From contig NC_090440.1 of the NCBI RefSeq assembly GCF_031143425.1, forward strand, positions 1,270,737,123-1,270,801,122: 64,000 nucleotides of DNA, given 5' to 3'. The position numbers were made by a program, and so were the translations under genes. This stretch comes from Pleurodeles waltl. Taxonomy: Eukaryota > Chordata > Amphibia > Caudata > Salamandridae. The notes below the pieces were generated by a model, which was given only the letters and a program-made list of their open reading frames with translations, made no database searches and was not told where the DNA came from. Shown in pieces: positions 44,669-57,239 of the stretch (position 1 is the first letter of the stretch; every line of letters begins with the position of its first letter).

Positions 44669-47590
44669 TGTAGGAGGCTGGCCTGGCTTATAGTGGGTAC
44701 CTGATGGTACCTACACCTTGTGCCAGGTCCAGTTATTCCTTATTAGTAGGTTAGTAGTGCTCTAGCAGCTTAGGCTGAAAAATGTAGCTATAGCAGAGCA
44801 GATTAGGCTGAACTAGGAGACATGCAAAGCTGCTCCTACTATACCACTTATATCATAAGAATCACAATACTCAGAGTTACTAACAATAAAGGTACTTTAT
44901 TTTAGTGACAATGTGTCAGAAATATCTCAGATGATATACCCCCTTAGGAGGGAAGTAGAATACACAAACTATACACACAAACCAAAATCAGGTAAGTAAA
45001 CAGTTAGAAAAGTAGTGCAAACACTGTAGAATATAATAGGATGCAATAGGCCTAGGGGCAACACAAACCATATACTAAGAAAGTGGAATGCGTACCACTT
45101 AGGGACCCCAGGCCTAGTGTAGTGTGTGGAGGGTCGCTGGGAATGTAAGAAAACAGTAAGGATGTCCAAGATACCCCACCCCAAGACCCTGAAACGTAGG
45201 AGTAAAGTTACCCTACTTCCCCAGAAACACACTAAAGTCGTGATGGTTAGATTCTGCAAAGACAACAACTGACTGTAACGCACTGAAGATGGATTCCTGG
45301 ACCTGAGGACCTGTAAAGGAAGGGGACCAAGTCCAAGAGAAATGAAAGTGTCCGGGGGGGGGCAGGAGCCCACTAAACCCCGGATGAAGGTGCAATATGG
45401 CTGCCTCCTGGTGGAAGAAGCTGAAGATTCTGCAACAACGGAAGATGCCAGGAACTTCTTTGCACAAAAGATGTCCCACGGCGTGCTGGAGGATGCAAAG
45501 TTGTTTCCACAGAGAAATATTGCAAACAAGCCTTGCTAGCTGCAAAGGTTGCTGTTAAAGAAAATGGGTGCTGCCTGGGCCCAGGAAGGACCAGAGGTCG
45601 CCCCTTGGAGGAGGAGACAGAGGGGGCACTCAGCAAAACAGAGAGCCCACGCAGAAGCAGACAGCACCCACAGAAGTAATTGAACATGGGTTCAAGAAAA
45701 CTGAGCACGGCGGTCTTCTCAACACTGCAAAGGAGAGTCCCACGAAGGCGGTGGTCAACTCAGTGAGTTGAGCAATGCAGGACGGGGTGCTGGGGACCTG
45801 GGCTGTGCTATGCACAAAGGATTCCTTGCCAAAGTGCACAGAAGCCCTAGCAGCGGAAGTTCATGCAGTACACAGGATTACTGTCTGGCGTGGGGAGGCA
45901 AGGACTTACCTCCACCAAATTTGGACAGAAGGTCCACTGCATTGTCAGGGTCACTTGGTCCCGGCTCCTGTGTTCCAGGGCCTACACTCGTCACGATGAG
46001 AGGGGACCCTGAGGACAAGTGAAGCAGATGTTTGGTGCCTGCGTTAGCAGATGGAAGATTCCGTTGACCCACAGTAGATTTCTTCTTGGCTACCAGTGCA
46101 GGGTGACGGCAGACAGCCCCCAGAGCATGCGCCACCAGGAAACAGTAGAGAAAGCCGGCAGGATTAGGCGCTAAAATGTTGCTGATAGTCTTCTTTATAC
46201 TTTGTTGCAGTTTTGTAGGCATCCTGGAGCATTCAGCGGTCAATCCTTGGCAGAAGTCGAAGAGGGAGATGCAGAGGAACTCTGGTGAGCTCTTGCATTT
46301 GTTATCTGAAGAGAAACCCACAGGAGAGACCCTAAATGGCCCTCAGAGGAGGATTGGCACCTAACCAGGTAAGCACCTATCAGGAGGGGTCTCTGATGTC
46401 ACCTGCTGGCACTGTCCACTCAGAGGCCTCTATTGTGCCCTCACACCTATGCATTCAAGATGGCAGAGTTCTGGGGCACACTGGAGGAGCTCTGGGGGTG
46501 GTGATGGACAAGGGAGTGGTCACTCCCCTTTCCTTTGTCAAGTTTTGTGCCAGAGCAGGGGCTGGGGTATCCCTGAACCAGTGTAGACTGGCTTATGCAA
46601 GGAGGGCACCATGTGTGCCCTTCAAAGCATTTCCAGAGGCTGGGGAAGGCTACTCATCCCCAGCCCTTAACACCTATTTCCAAAGGGAGAGGGTGTAACA
46701 CCCTCTCTCAGACAAAATTCTTTCTTTTGCCTTCCTGGGAGTGGGCTGCCTAGACCCCAGGAGGGCAGAACCCTGTCTGTGGGTTGGCAGCAGCGGTAGC
46801 TGCAGTGAAAACCCCAGAGAGCTAGTTTGGCAGTACCCGGGGTCCATGCTGGAGCCCCGGGGATGCATGGGATTGGTACCCCAATACCAGATTTGCCATG
46901 GGGGGACAATTCCATGATCCTAAACATGTTACATGGCCATATTCGGAGTTACCATTGTGAAGCTACATATAGGTATTGACCTATATGTAGTTCACGCGTG
47001 TAATGGTGTCCCCGCATTCACAAAGTCTGGGGAAATTGCCCTGAACAATGTGGGGGCACCTTGGTTAGCGCCAGGGTGCCCTCACACTTAGTAACTTTGC
47101 ACCTAACCTTCACCAAGTGAGGGTTAGACATATAGGTGACTTATAAGTTACTTAAGTGCAGTGTAAAATGGCTGTGAAATAGCGTGGACGTTATTTCACT
47201 CAGGCTGCAGTGGCAGTCCTGTGTAAGAATTGTCTGAGCTCCCTATGGGTGGCATAAGAAATGCTGCAGACCATAGGAATCCCAATACCCTGGGTACCTA
47301 GGTACCATATACTAGGGAATTATAAGGCTGTTCCAGTGTGCCAATCAGAATTGGTAAAAATGGTCACTAGCCTGTAGTGACAATTTAAAAGTATAGAGAG
47401 CATAAGCACTGAGGTTCTGGTTAGCAGAGCCTCAGTGGCACAGTTAGGCACCACACAGGGAACACATTCAGGCCACAAACTGTGAGCACTGGGGTCTTGG
47501 ATTGCAAAATCCCAGTGAGACAGGCAAAAACAAACAGACACACAAGTAAAAATGGGGGTAACATGCCAGGCAAGATGGCACTTTCCTACA
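44669..47590 (-). mobile_element. Solo LTR, family L1 (2922 bp), target duplication CATGG
   Basis: Reverse-orientation copy of the LTR at 13388-16374. The forward strand begins TGTAGGAGGCTGGCCTGG and ends GGCACTTTCCTACA. CATGG flanks both sides (44664-44668 and 47591-47595). The complement of AATAAA lies near 44886-44891, the mirrored position of the other copy's signal. No internal retroelement genes are present. Several frames look long (for example 44969-45529) but match chance frames in the other copy rather than a conserved protein. Confidence 0.88.
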
Positions 47591-48264
47591 CATGGTGGTA
47601 GTGATGTGGTTGGGGGGGGTGTTGTGTACAAGTGTGGAGTGTTTGGTGCTTGATGGGGTGTGTGAGATGCTTAGGTTTGTGTGCTGTTGTGCTGTGGTGC
47701 TTGTGGGCAGTTGTGACGTGTTTATGGTGTTCATGATGCAGTTGTATGGTGTGTGCTAAGTGTGATGTGTATATGTGCCTATGGTGTATTAGTGCTAAAT
47801 AAACTGTTTGTGGGTCCTCGCTGTGTCTGTCTGTGGTTGTAGTTGCAAAGGATTGTGAGTTGTGTGGTGGTGTATTTTACAGTGGTGTGTGTGGGTGCGT
47901 CTCATGTGTGTATGTGTCTTAGGTGTGGGGTACTCATACTGTCCAATATAGTGTGATGTTCAACCTGAGATGTGTTTTTGACCTCAGTGGTTTGCACCGC
48001 CAATGGCTTTCCGTTGTGCACTCACCTTTGTGCTGATTTGTGGTTTGTAATAGGGAGGACGTAATGCTGTTGGCGTGGCAAGCTGGTGGTGGGATCGCCT
48101 CTCTCCCACCTTCAGTCGGCCTGTCGGTCTCAGATTTATGGCTGTTTTTGGGCAGTCTTCAGTATGTGGCTCATAATACGGAAGTCGGGATACTGGTATT
48201 TTGGTGGCTGCCACCACAGTGGTCTTCTGGAGAGACAACCTAACTCGTAATGAGGGCCTTATTG

Positions 48265-49035
48265 TTTGTATCAGTGTGTTCCTGGGTGTGTCAGTGTAGT
48301 TGCTAGTATGTGCCAGGTTATGTTATTGTATGTGTGAGAGTGTGCCTTGGTGTGTCATTGTATGCATCAGTGTGTGCCTGAGTGTGTTAGTCTATTTATT
48401 AGAGTGAGACTGGGAGTCTCAGAGTACATGCAAGTGTGCGTCTGGGTATGTTAGTGTATGCATAAGAGTGTGTCTGGGTATGTCCGTGTATACATCAATG
48501 TGAGTGTGGGAGTGTTGGTGTATGTATAAGAGCATAGCTGGGTATGTTAATTTATGAATGAGTGTGTGTTTGGGTGTGTCAGTGTATGTGGCAGTGTGTG
48601 CCAGGGTATGGGAGTCTATGCATAAGAGTGTGCGCTGGTGTGCCAGTGTATACATTAGTGACTGCTTGGGTGTATCACTGTCTGCATAAGTATCTGTCTC
48701 TGTGTGTTAGTATATCTAACAGTGTGTGTTATTGTATGTACAAGAGTATTTCTGGGTATCTCAGTGTATGCAACAGTGTGTGCCTGAGTGTGTTGGTATA
48801 TGCATAAGTGTGTATCTAGATATGTCAGTATATGAGTCAGTGTCTGTCTGGATGTATCACTGCCAGTATCCTTATATAACTGCATCTATAAGGCTATACA
48901 TTCCTGAGTGACTGGATGTGTTAGAATATATAACAGTATCTGTTTTGATATTTCAGTGTATGGTTTAGTGTTTGTCTGCCTATGTAAAGTTATGTATGAG
49001 TGTTTCCTCAGTCTGTTAGTTTATACATGCATGAC
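48265..49035. repeat. Degenerate TG-rich minisatellite, block 1
   Basis: A unit of roughly 30-36 bases, consensus near GTGTGTCAGTGTATGCAT then AAGTGTGTGCCTGG, repeats with heavy divergence. Related blocks lie at 50165-51235, 52235-52583 and 55702-56250, separated by insertions, so they were one array. Open frames in it are repeat artefacts. Confidence 0.8.
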
Positions 49036-49510
49036 AGGATTATTATTATTTTTAAATGTGTTTCTGATTCAACATGCCCGAAAATGTAGAGGGTTATACT
49101 CTATGGTTTTAGTTGCTATCACGTAATCGGGGCGGAACTGCAGTTTGGGGACCACAGGTCTCGCAAGCTTTTTAAAGGTTTACTTTCACTATATAGAGAC
49201 ATGTGTTTTGTACAATGGAGTCAGGCTACACCTACATGAAAGTAGATTTTACTTGTTCTATAGTTGTTTATATGTAAATATGTGATTTTACGTGTTATCG
49301 AGAACCACAGATCCACAAAGGAACCTGTGGATCTGCCCGAAGATAGAATAGAAAATCCTAATTTTATTGGTTGTGGTGGACCACACCCTATAGCACTTAC
49401 AGCCACTCCCTACATTGCTCATTTCTGCCTTACACCCTTAGGAGAGAGCAGTGCTGTTTTGAGGAGCTCTTCCTTTGGGTGGTTTTGTTTGCAGCTTTTC
49501 TCAAACAATA

Positions 49511-49732
49511 ATGGCTTCAACTTCAGCAGCAGCACTAGAACCAGAGGATCCTAACATGAGGGAAGAGGAATCTGCACCGCCTGCAAATAAAGAAAGTGAA
49601 GTGTGGAGGTACTTCACTATCAGCACTGATGAAAAGAAAGTGTCTGCTAAAAATGGCAAATGCAGTATATGCGGGAAGCAACTCTCACCTGGGGCAGCAA
49701 ATAAGTATTCCCATGGAACTAGTTCCATGTAA
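49511..49732 (+). pseudogene. BED-type zinc finger fragment of a hAT-like transposase
   Basis: From ATG at 49511 the frame reads MASTSAAALEPEDP, then SEVWRYFTISTDEKK, GKCSICGKQLSPGAANKYSH and GTSSM before a stop. The continuation KFLKYKRVYNRI follows without a frame change. The aromatic lead (VWRYF), CxxC pair and GTSSM..FL arrangement match the BED finger found at the N-terminus of hAT transposases and ZBED proteins. The catalytic RNase H-like region is missing, and sequence to about 50164 is AT-rich and non-coding. Its insert (about 49036-50164) splits the minisatellite. The termini are not clear enough to prove a hAT target duplication. Confidence 0.6.
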
Positions 49733-50164
49733 AAGTTCCTGAAGTACAAGAGAGTATACAACCGAATCCTGCATGAGAGAGAAGAATCTGCCGCTTCAAC
49801 CAGTGGGGAGGGACAGTCTTCATCTTCAATAACTGTGCCATTCATTTCTGCAGACCTTGGAAAAACAATTACCTATTGTTCTAAATGTCACATTTTACTA
49901 GCTGCAAAGGTGTCATCTGTGGCTGAATTTTTCCATGCCATAGGCAACCACTGTTGTTGGTTTTTGTTTTCTATCATTAAACTTACTTTCAAAGTTTTTT
50001 TACAATGAAGCACGCTGTTTCTCAGTTTGTTTGTTTTCTTTTCTGTTTTAGAGAAAGTTTCTTTTAAACATAAACACCAAAGAAAGTAAAAAAACTGTTC
50101 TGAAAAATAAAAAAAAACAAAGATTCTTGTTAGAACCACTTCATTCTCTAAAAAAAATAGCTGT

Positions 50165-51235
50165 GTCTGTTTTTTTTTGTATTACAACATGTCTGTAGAT
50201 TGATGGAGTAGTATATGTTTGTGTGCCTTCATCTGTCACTGTCCACATATGTGTCTGTGTGGTTGTGTCAGTGAATATAGTAATGTGTCCCTAGGTGTAT
50301 CAGTAAGTATATCAGTGTGTCCATGGGTGTTTCAGTGTTTTGATGAATATCTCCATGGGGGTGTCAGTGTATGATTTAGTGTGTGAGTGGGTGTGTTACT
50401 GTATAGATGAGTGTCTGCATACATGTATATGTGTGTGTCTCAGTGTGTGACTGGGTGTGTGAGTGTATGCATGGGTACATGCCAAGGTGTGTTAGTGTAT
50501 GTATCAGTGTAAGCCTGGTGTGTCAATTTATGCATCAGTGTCTACCTTATTTTGTCAGTGTATGCTTCAGTGTGTGAGCGGGTGTGTTAGTTCATGTTTT
50601 AGTGTCTGCCTGTTTGTATAAATATATGCTTGAGTGTGTCCCTAGATGTCCTAATCTATGATGATTGTGTGGCTGGCTGTGCTAGTGTATGTATCGTGTT
50701 GTAACTGGCTGTTTCACTGTATGCATCAGTGTCTGCCTGGGTGTGTGAGCATATGCATCAGTATGTTCTTTGGTTTGTTAGTAGATGCCTGAGTGTAGGC
50801 CTGGGTGTCTCACTGTACAGATCAGTGTGTGGTTGGGTGTGTCAGTGTATGTATGAGTGTGTGCCAGGGTGTATGAGTGCATGCCAGCGTGAGTTAGTGT
50901 ATGTGACTGTGTTTTCCAGAGTGAGTGTATGTATTAGTATGTGCCTATGCGTGTCACTTTATGAGTCAGTGTGTGCCTGGGTTGTCAGTGTATACAGAAG
51001 TGTATGACTGGCTGTGTCAGCGTATGCATTAGTGTATACCTGGGTGTGTCAGTTTATGCATCAGTGTGTATGTTGTGTGTTAGTGTATGCTTCAGTGCGA
51101 AAGTGGGTGTGCTAGTATATGTATCAGTGTCTGCCTGAGTGTTTGTATGATGTAAGTATATGTATGACTGTGGGGCTAGGTGCCCTAGTCTACGCACAAT
51201 TGTGTGGCTGGCTGTGCTAGTGTATGTATCATAGT
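50165..51235. repeat. Degenerate TG-rich minisatellite, block 2
   Basis: Continues the array of block 1 after the BED-finger insertion, with the same phrases (GTGTCAGTGTATG, GCATCAGTGTGTGCCTGG). Confidence 0.8.
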
Positions 51236-52234
51236 GTTGTGTAGCCATTTTAGTTACAGCGTCATACATGTCATTTTAGCAAACTAGGCCTGCCGCTGTG
51301 CACTTTAACCTAGACATATTTTATTTAGCTTTGTTTTACTTTTTTAATAAAAGCCACATTTGCGGTCTTGTTTTATTTTCTCAATCTAGCTGTTCTTAGC
51401 CTAGGCCAGCAGAGCATTCTTAAACAAGACATTTCTTTCACTCTGTCCTTTTCTCAAGGCTGCAGCAAGATAGGTTGCTAGGAAACATGGTAATGCTTTG
51501 TCTCCAATGTTCATAGAAACACACACACTCTTACGTAGGGATCATTTCTTGGAACATCAGCTGTTTTATTATAAAAACACTACTTTAACCCATGTACGTT
51601 CTCGAGAGATTCCAGCCAGATGACCATGACTGTACGCTGATTGCTGAATGCTTCACTACAGTTGCTTATGTAGACTACAGGCCTCTTGCTCAGGTATGAG
51701 GGATGATGTTTTACCAGGGGAACCTGAAGGGCAGAAGTAGAACTTAACATGCTGTGCTCTAACATAGCCTAGGTAGGAATTATTTTAATGATTCGAGTGA
51801 CAATATGGTAGCGTTATTTTTATGCTTTACACCTTGTCCCAATTTTAATCCTGTCATGCTTCATCGTCCTAGTTGATGCAGTACATACTTTATTATCTAA
51901 GATGCAGTTGCTTCATTAATACCTTATTGAAATATATACTGCCTCAGATTTTCCTTGTATATGTGAGACTAATGTAACTGAGAGACGGATGCGATCTGAG
52001 TGACAACGATTTCCCTGAGGAATCAATTGTGTCATGCGCTCAGCTGCCCAATCATCCGTGCTCTTTGAAGGAGATGAGGCACTGCTAGTTAGCCGGATTA
52101 AAACCGGGATTAGGCCGACAGGTGTCACCTGTAGTTGGCTCAGACTCAGTCCTCCACAGTGCAAGTGATTCTTCCACCCAAATCCAGTAGTCTCATTAGA
52201 ATAATGAGAGCCTACTTGACAACAGTATGTCTGA
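51236..52234. mobile_element. Unclassified insertion in the minisatellite, LTR-like features
   Basis: About 1 kb of unrelated sequence interrupts the array. It starts near TGTAGCCATTTTAGTTACAG and contains AATAAA near 51346. It ends near CTTGACAACA, so TG..CA termini are possible. I could not identify a matching 5-bp duplication and no coding domain is visible, so the class is open. Confidence 0.35.
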
Positions 52235-52583
52235 CTATTTAATTAGTGTCTGCTTGGGTGTGTCATTGTATGCATCAGTATATTGCTGGGTATGTTAGTG
52301 TATGCATAAGTGTGTGGCTCGGTATCCCAGTGTACATATCGTATGTGCTTGTGTGTGCCAGTGTATGTATGAGTGTGTGAGAGAGTGAGTCAGTGTATAT
52401 GTCAGTGAGTGTCTGGGTGTGTCAATGTATGCATAAGTGTGTGACAGGGTGTGTCAGTGTATTTGTCACTCAGTGTCAGAGTATGCATGAGTTTGTGCCT
52501 GTATGTGTCAGTGCATTCATGAGTGTGTCTACCTGGGGGTGTCAGTGAACATATCTGTGTGGCCCTAGGTGTGTTAGTATATG
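52235..52583. repeat. Degenerate TG-rich minisatellite, block 3
   Basis: The same unit as blocks 1 and 2, ending at the target duplication ATATG (52579-52583) of the L2 solo LTR. Confidence 0.75.
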
Positions 52584-55500
52584 TGTAGGAAAGTCCTTTT
52601 TTTTTTTGCCTGATCACCCCCACTCTTTCTGGATAGGTACTGGTGGTTACTGACTCTTGGCTGTGCCATGGGTACTGCTTACCAGTCCCAGGGCCAGTGC
52701 TCTGTGTAAAATGGATATGCAAATTAGGCTAATTATAATTGGCTAAGTTAACCTACCTATAAGTCCCTAGTATATGGTAGGGCATGTAGGTTTAGGGACC
52801 ATAGCATAGGTGGTGCACACCTAGGTGCATTGCTGAGGTGCCCAGTGTCATTTTAAAAGCAAGCCTGCCTTGCTGGCTGCTTTTAAATTAAAGTTATATG
52901 CAAATTCGACTTTGGAATTAAAGGTACTTCCAAAGTCTTAAACTACCTTATTTTTACATATAAGTCACCCCTAAGGTGTGCCCTATGTGCCCCTAGGGCT
53001 GGGTGCCATGTAACTATAAGCAGGGACTTTATAAAAATAGATTTATAAGCCCTGGTGAGGTAAAAACAGCCAAATTCGTTTTTCCCTCATTGAAGTAAAT
53101 GGCCTTCATAGGCTAGAATGGGCAGACTTTATTTTAAATTTTAAAGTCTCCTTAAATGTTACATACCAAGAATTTGGTATCAAATTGATTGTTATAATAA
53201 ATCCCACAACTTCCAGTTGTTGGATTTAATATAACTAGTTCAGGTAAAAAGTTTAGACTTTACCTAAAAAGTTGCCAATTTCAGCTCTGCATTGTTTTTG
53301 CTGCTGTGCTCTGATTGGCCAGCCTGCAGCAGCTTCTGCCAGGCTACTTTAATGAGGTGTGAAGTGGCCTGGCTTCACACAAAGGAATGTGCTTGGGGGA
53401 GAGAATCTCCCCTCAGCAGATGGTGAGGCAGGAAGGGGGAGGGCTGCCAAACTGGTCTTCAAAGGCAGAGAAGGACATCTGGAGCACCCAACAACACCCC
53501 CACATCCTGCAACCCCAGACAGCTAGGTGCCCCCTTGATTAGATTAGGAGAGGGCAGGAGAGGGGTGTGTTTATGATTTTTAGCCACACCAGTGGGTGGG
53601 CTCAGCCAGATCTCTCCTCCAAAAATCAGATTCATCCATTTTGGATTTCTAGAGACTGTTGCCTTCTGGGATGGATTTTTGCCACACTTCCCAGGAAGTG
53701 GTCATCACAGGGGGACGACCCTGTCCCTGATTGGAGAACCAGGGCCCCCCTGCTTTTCACCCAGGAGCAAGGATAAAACTGGCAGACCTGCACCCACGCC
53801 TCAGATCCCCACCAAATTTCAAGAAGAAGGAACTACAAGGAGAAGAAGGACTGCCCTGCTGGACCCCTGGCCTGCACCTGGACCCTGCACTCAGAAAGAC
53901 TGCACCAGCTGCACACTTGGGCTTCACCACAAGAAGGACTTTACCTGGCTTCCACTGGTTCAAGGAGGGACTCCCTGTTTGCTACAGGTGAAAAATTGCT
54001 ATCCAGAGTCCCCTGCACCAAGTCCTGAAAAAGTGACCAGCTGACCACTGTCCAGTGGCCAAAAAGGAGTTTGCGCCAGGTGCATTCTGGGAGTTGAAGT
54101 CCGCACTTCCCAAGGACCATCACAGAACTTCTGGACCCTTGGGGTGAGCTGTGGACCCCAAAAGAACCTTAAAAGAACATCTGGGTGAAGCCCCAGAAGT
54201 TTGGAAAAGATTGGAGAATTTTTGAAAAAAAGCTCCATAAAGTGACCGACCCGACGCGGAAATTCTAGCCGGCTTGCCTCAACCGCGACCCGGCCTGACT
54301 TCGTGGTTCGTCCCGGTAAAGAAAAACATCCAAAAAAGAGACTAAGGCCCTCATTCTGACCCTGGCGGTCTTTGACCGCCAGGGCGGAGGACCGCGGGAG
54401 CACCGCCGACAGGCCGGCGGTGCTCCAATGGGGATTCCGACCGCGGCGGTAAAGCCGCGGTCGGACCGGCACCACTGGCGGGGTCTCGCCAGTGTACCGC
54501 GGCCCCATTGAATCCTCCGCGGCGGCGCAGCTTGCTGCACCGCCGCGGGGATTCCGACCCCCACTACCGCCATCCAGATCCCGGCGGTCGGACCGCCGAG
54601 ATCCGGATGGCGGTAGGGGGGGTCGCGGGGCCCCTGGGGGCCCCTGCAGTGCCCATGCCACTGGCATGGGCATTGCAGGGCCCCCCGTAAGAGGGCCCCT
54701 ACATGTATTTCACTGTCTGCTGCGCAGACAGTGAAATACGCGACGGGTGCAACTGCACCCGTCGCACAGCTTCCACTCCGCCGGCTCGATTCCGAGCCGG
54801 CTTCATCGTGGAAGCCTCTTTCCCGCTGGGCTGGCTGGCGGTCTGAAGGCGACCGCCCGCCAGCCCAGCGGGAAAGTCAGAATTACCGCCGCGGTCTTTC
54901 GACCGCGGAACGGTAACCTGACGGCGGGACTTTGGCGGGCGGCCTCCGCCGCCCGCCAAGGTCAGAATGAGGGCCTAAGTCCGAACGTAAAAAGTTGACC
55001 GGGACCTTCCAGCCATCGTATCCGAGAAGGGCTCCACGGACGTCGGATCAAGATCCAGGTTTACCCCGGTCGAAGGATTTTCATCTCGAAAAAACGACTA
55101 AGTCCGAAGGTAAAAATCACCACCGAGGAAACCGACTTCGCGTATCCGGACAAGGGCTCCAGGAGGTCGGATCCAACTGGCAGGTTCGTCCTGGGGAAGA
55201 AAAACATCAAAAAAGAGTATAAGTCAGAAGGTAACTTTTTAACCGAGGCCTCCCGCGACTTGTAGCCGAGCAGGGCTCCATCGCAGTTGGCCTGAAAGTT
55301 TGACTTTGCCCCGGTCCTGGTGCAACCAGATGACACGATTGGCGCTTTTTGTTTCTAAGCGCTAGAAAATAATAATACTTTAAAAATTCATATCTCCGGT
55401 TCCCCTGAACCGATTTTAATCGTTTTTGTGTCATTTTAAAGATAAAAATATAAGCTATTTTTATAAATTGGTTTTGGATTTTTAAACTGTTTCCTGTGTT

Positions 55501-55696
55501 TTATTTAATTACTGTTTTGTGATATTTGAATTCTTTACACTTTGTCTCCTAAGTTAAGCCTTGACGCTCGATGCCAAGCTACCAAGGGTAGAGCTGGGAT
55601 TAATTTACTGAGACCTAACTGTACTTATGTGGAGGTTTGTGGCTTGTTGCTAGGTGTAGGTACCTACCTGCCCTACCAATAACCCATTTTCCAACA
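52584..55696 (+). mobile_element. Solo LTR, family L2 (about 2.5 kb plus nested MITE), target duplication ATATG
   Basis: It begins TGTAGGAAAGTCC and ends CATTTTCCAACA, flanked by ATATG at 52579-52583 and 55697-55701. Beyond the first dozen bases it differs from family L1. It contains no retroviral-type genes. A 630-bp Harbinger MITE has inserted at 54346, so the LTR is older than the MITE. The repeated phrases with GACTAAGTCCGAA or AAGTCAGAAGGTAA around 55080-55230 suggest internal tandem duplication in the downstream part. Orientation follows the TGTAGGAAAGT start shared with L1. Confidence 0.82.
54346..54975. mobile_element. Harbinger MITE (630 bp), GC-rich, TAA duplication
   Basis: The ends GGCCCTCATTCTGACC are perfect inverted repeats, with TAA on both sides (54343-54345, 54976-54978). 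The interior is very GC-rich and full of CCGCGG-centred palindromes (CGACCGCGGCGGT, ACCGCCGCGGT). There is no coding capacity. Its ends resemble those of E1-E4 (E4 starts with GTGGTCATTCTGACC), so a transposase of that group probably moved it. The open frames across it are palindrome shadows. Confidence 0.9.
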
Positions 55697-55701
55697 ATAT
55701 G

Positions 55702-56250
55702 CATAAGTGTTAATGGGTGTGTCATTCTATTGTTAAGTGTCTGTATGTGAGTGTTACTGAGTAAATAAATGTGTGCCTGGGTGTCTCAGCACATGAATGA
55801 GTGGAAGGCTAAGTGTGGTATAATATACATGAGAATGTGTCCAGCTGTGTCACTGTATGTCTTTTTCTACACCTGGCTGTGTCAGGGTATGCATTACTGT
55901 GTACCTAGGTATGCAACTGTATGCATCACTGTGTAAATGAGTGTGTCACGTTGTGTATGATTGTACGATTGGGTATGTCAGTGTATGCATTAGTGTGTAC
56001 TAGGTGTGCCAGTGTATGAGTCAGTATATCTTTGCCTGTATCACTGCCAATATCTGTACATTGCCTGCATCTATAAGGCTGTAGATTACTGAGTAGGTGG
56101 ATGTGTTAGAATATATGCCAGGGTTTGCTTTCATATATTAATGTAGTGATCATTGTTTGTGTGGCTATATAAGGTTATGTATCAGTGTGTCCTGAGTGTG
56201 TTAGTATACATATATGTATACATAGCTGTATTTACATTAGTGTGTTGGTG
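55702..56250. repeat. Degenerate TG-rich minisatellite, block 4
   Basis: Continuation of the array on the far side of the L2 LTR, fading out near 56250. The phrases match blocks 1-3. Confidence 0.75.
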
Positions 56251-57239
56251 TATTAGTGTAATGAACTATCTATAATTGGATACATTTATGGAAGGATAGA
56301 CATGTAGTTAGTTACCTGCATTACTGCATTTACATTGTCCATTAATCTGTATAAAAAGAGACAGCAATCCTAAAAGTTAAACTTTCATTTTGTAAAGTTG
56401 TTCATTGTATATTTTCAATCTGTAATAAAAAATAATATTGTTAATTTTAAGACACAACGAATGTATACTACTGTATAGGAATTACGAACATTATTTGGGC
56501 ATGTCACATTCCCTTGTTCACTTTTTAAACTTTTGCACTGTAAATTAAGTGCTTTTAGATACTCATCCTTGAACAGTGGGAGATGGGAACAGTCATATGG
56601 ACTTTAAAAAAATCATAACTACATAGCACCGTATAGAAAATTTACATTTATGTGTGTGGCACTCACTACAAATGTTAAGCAAATTGTTTGATCTATTGTT
56701 GTGTAATTACATAACGATTATTATAGCTTTATATACAATTAATGTGTATGAATTATAGTAGTAGTTAGTAGGCTGCATGATGTAATAAAGTCCAGAATTC
56801 TATTGAAGAACAGTATAGTATAGCACCTATTCTTGAAATTAAGGTTTATCAGTCTTTCTTTTTATCTTCTGCAGATGTATGTTGTAGGTGAAAGTTTTGA
56901 TCTCCATTTCCAGTTTGCTACTTTGCTTGCAGCTTAGATCCAAGAGTAACAACATTTGAAGATTTATAATTTCTTACAAAAACATCACCCTTGTTAGGCC
57001 GTATGATGTCTTATGTAGTTGTATTAAAAGTTCATTGATGTATGATCACATTTCCCCAACGTTAATCCTCATTAGAACTTCTTTTCAAGAAAGCTAAGGT
57101 AAGAATTTGGTAATTGATATGGTCATTTCTGCTTAAATGTAAGTTTACTGTCATTACACTCCGTCCATCCAGTCATATGTTTTATGTAGATAGTGTAATG
57201 TCCAGATGTAACTGTATCTACTGTTGCACACATACACAT
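56251..57239. other. AT-rich interval, no gene recognised
   Basis: Strongly AT-rich with no open frame of interest. It lies on the 3' side of the reverse-strand helicase/protease remnant and may be that element's non-coding tail. Confidence 0.4.

Larger units (their letters stand above)
35530..48258 (-). mobile_element. E3: long Harbinger relative, inverted, invaded by two LTRs
   Basis: The right end ends in CGTAATGAGGGCC (inverted GGCCCTCATTACGAGTTAGG) with TTA next to it at 48259. The left terminal repeat is missing, and recognisable element sequence starts near 35530. Order from the left is leader ORF (+), SANT-B (-), transposase (+), SANT-A (-): the E1/E4 plan turned around. LTR insertions at 37790-38768 (in SANT-B exon 3) and 44669-47590 (at the SANT-A start codon) account for about 3.9 kb. 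The remainder is near 8.8 kb. All genes are damaged. Confidence 0.83.

Noticed and set aside
48265..51270. Short Cys/Val-rich frames in the TG-rich array
   Set aside because: They are products of the tandem repeat, with no conserved start or stop.
54265..54998. Overlapping Arg/Gly/Pro-rich frames near 54000-55000
   Set aside because: They span the GC-rich palindromic MITE and appear on both strands because of its symmetry.
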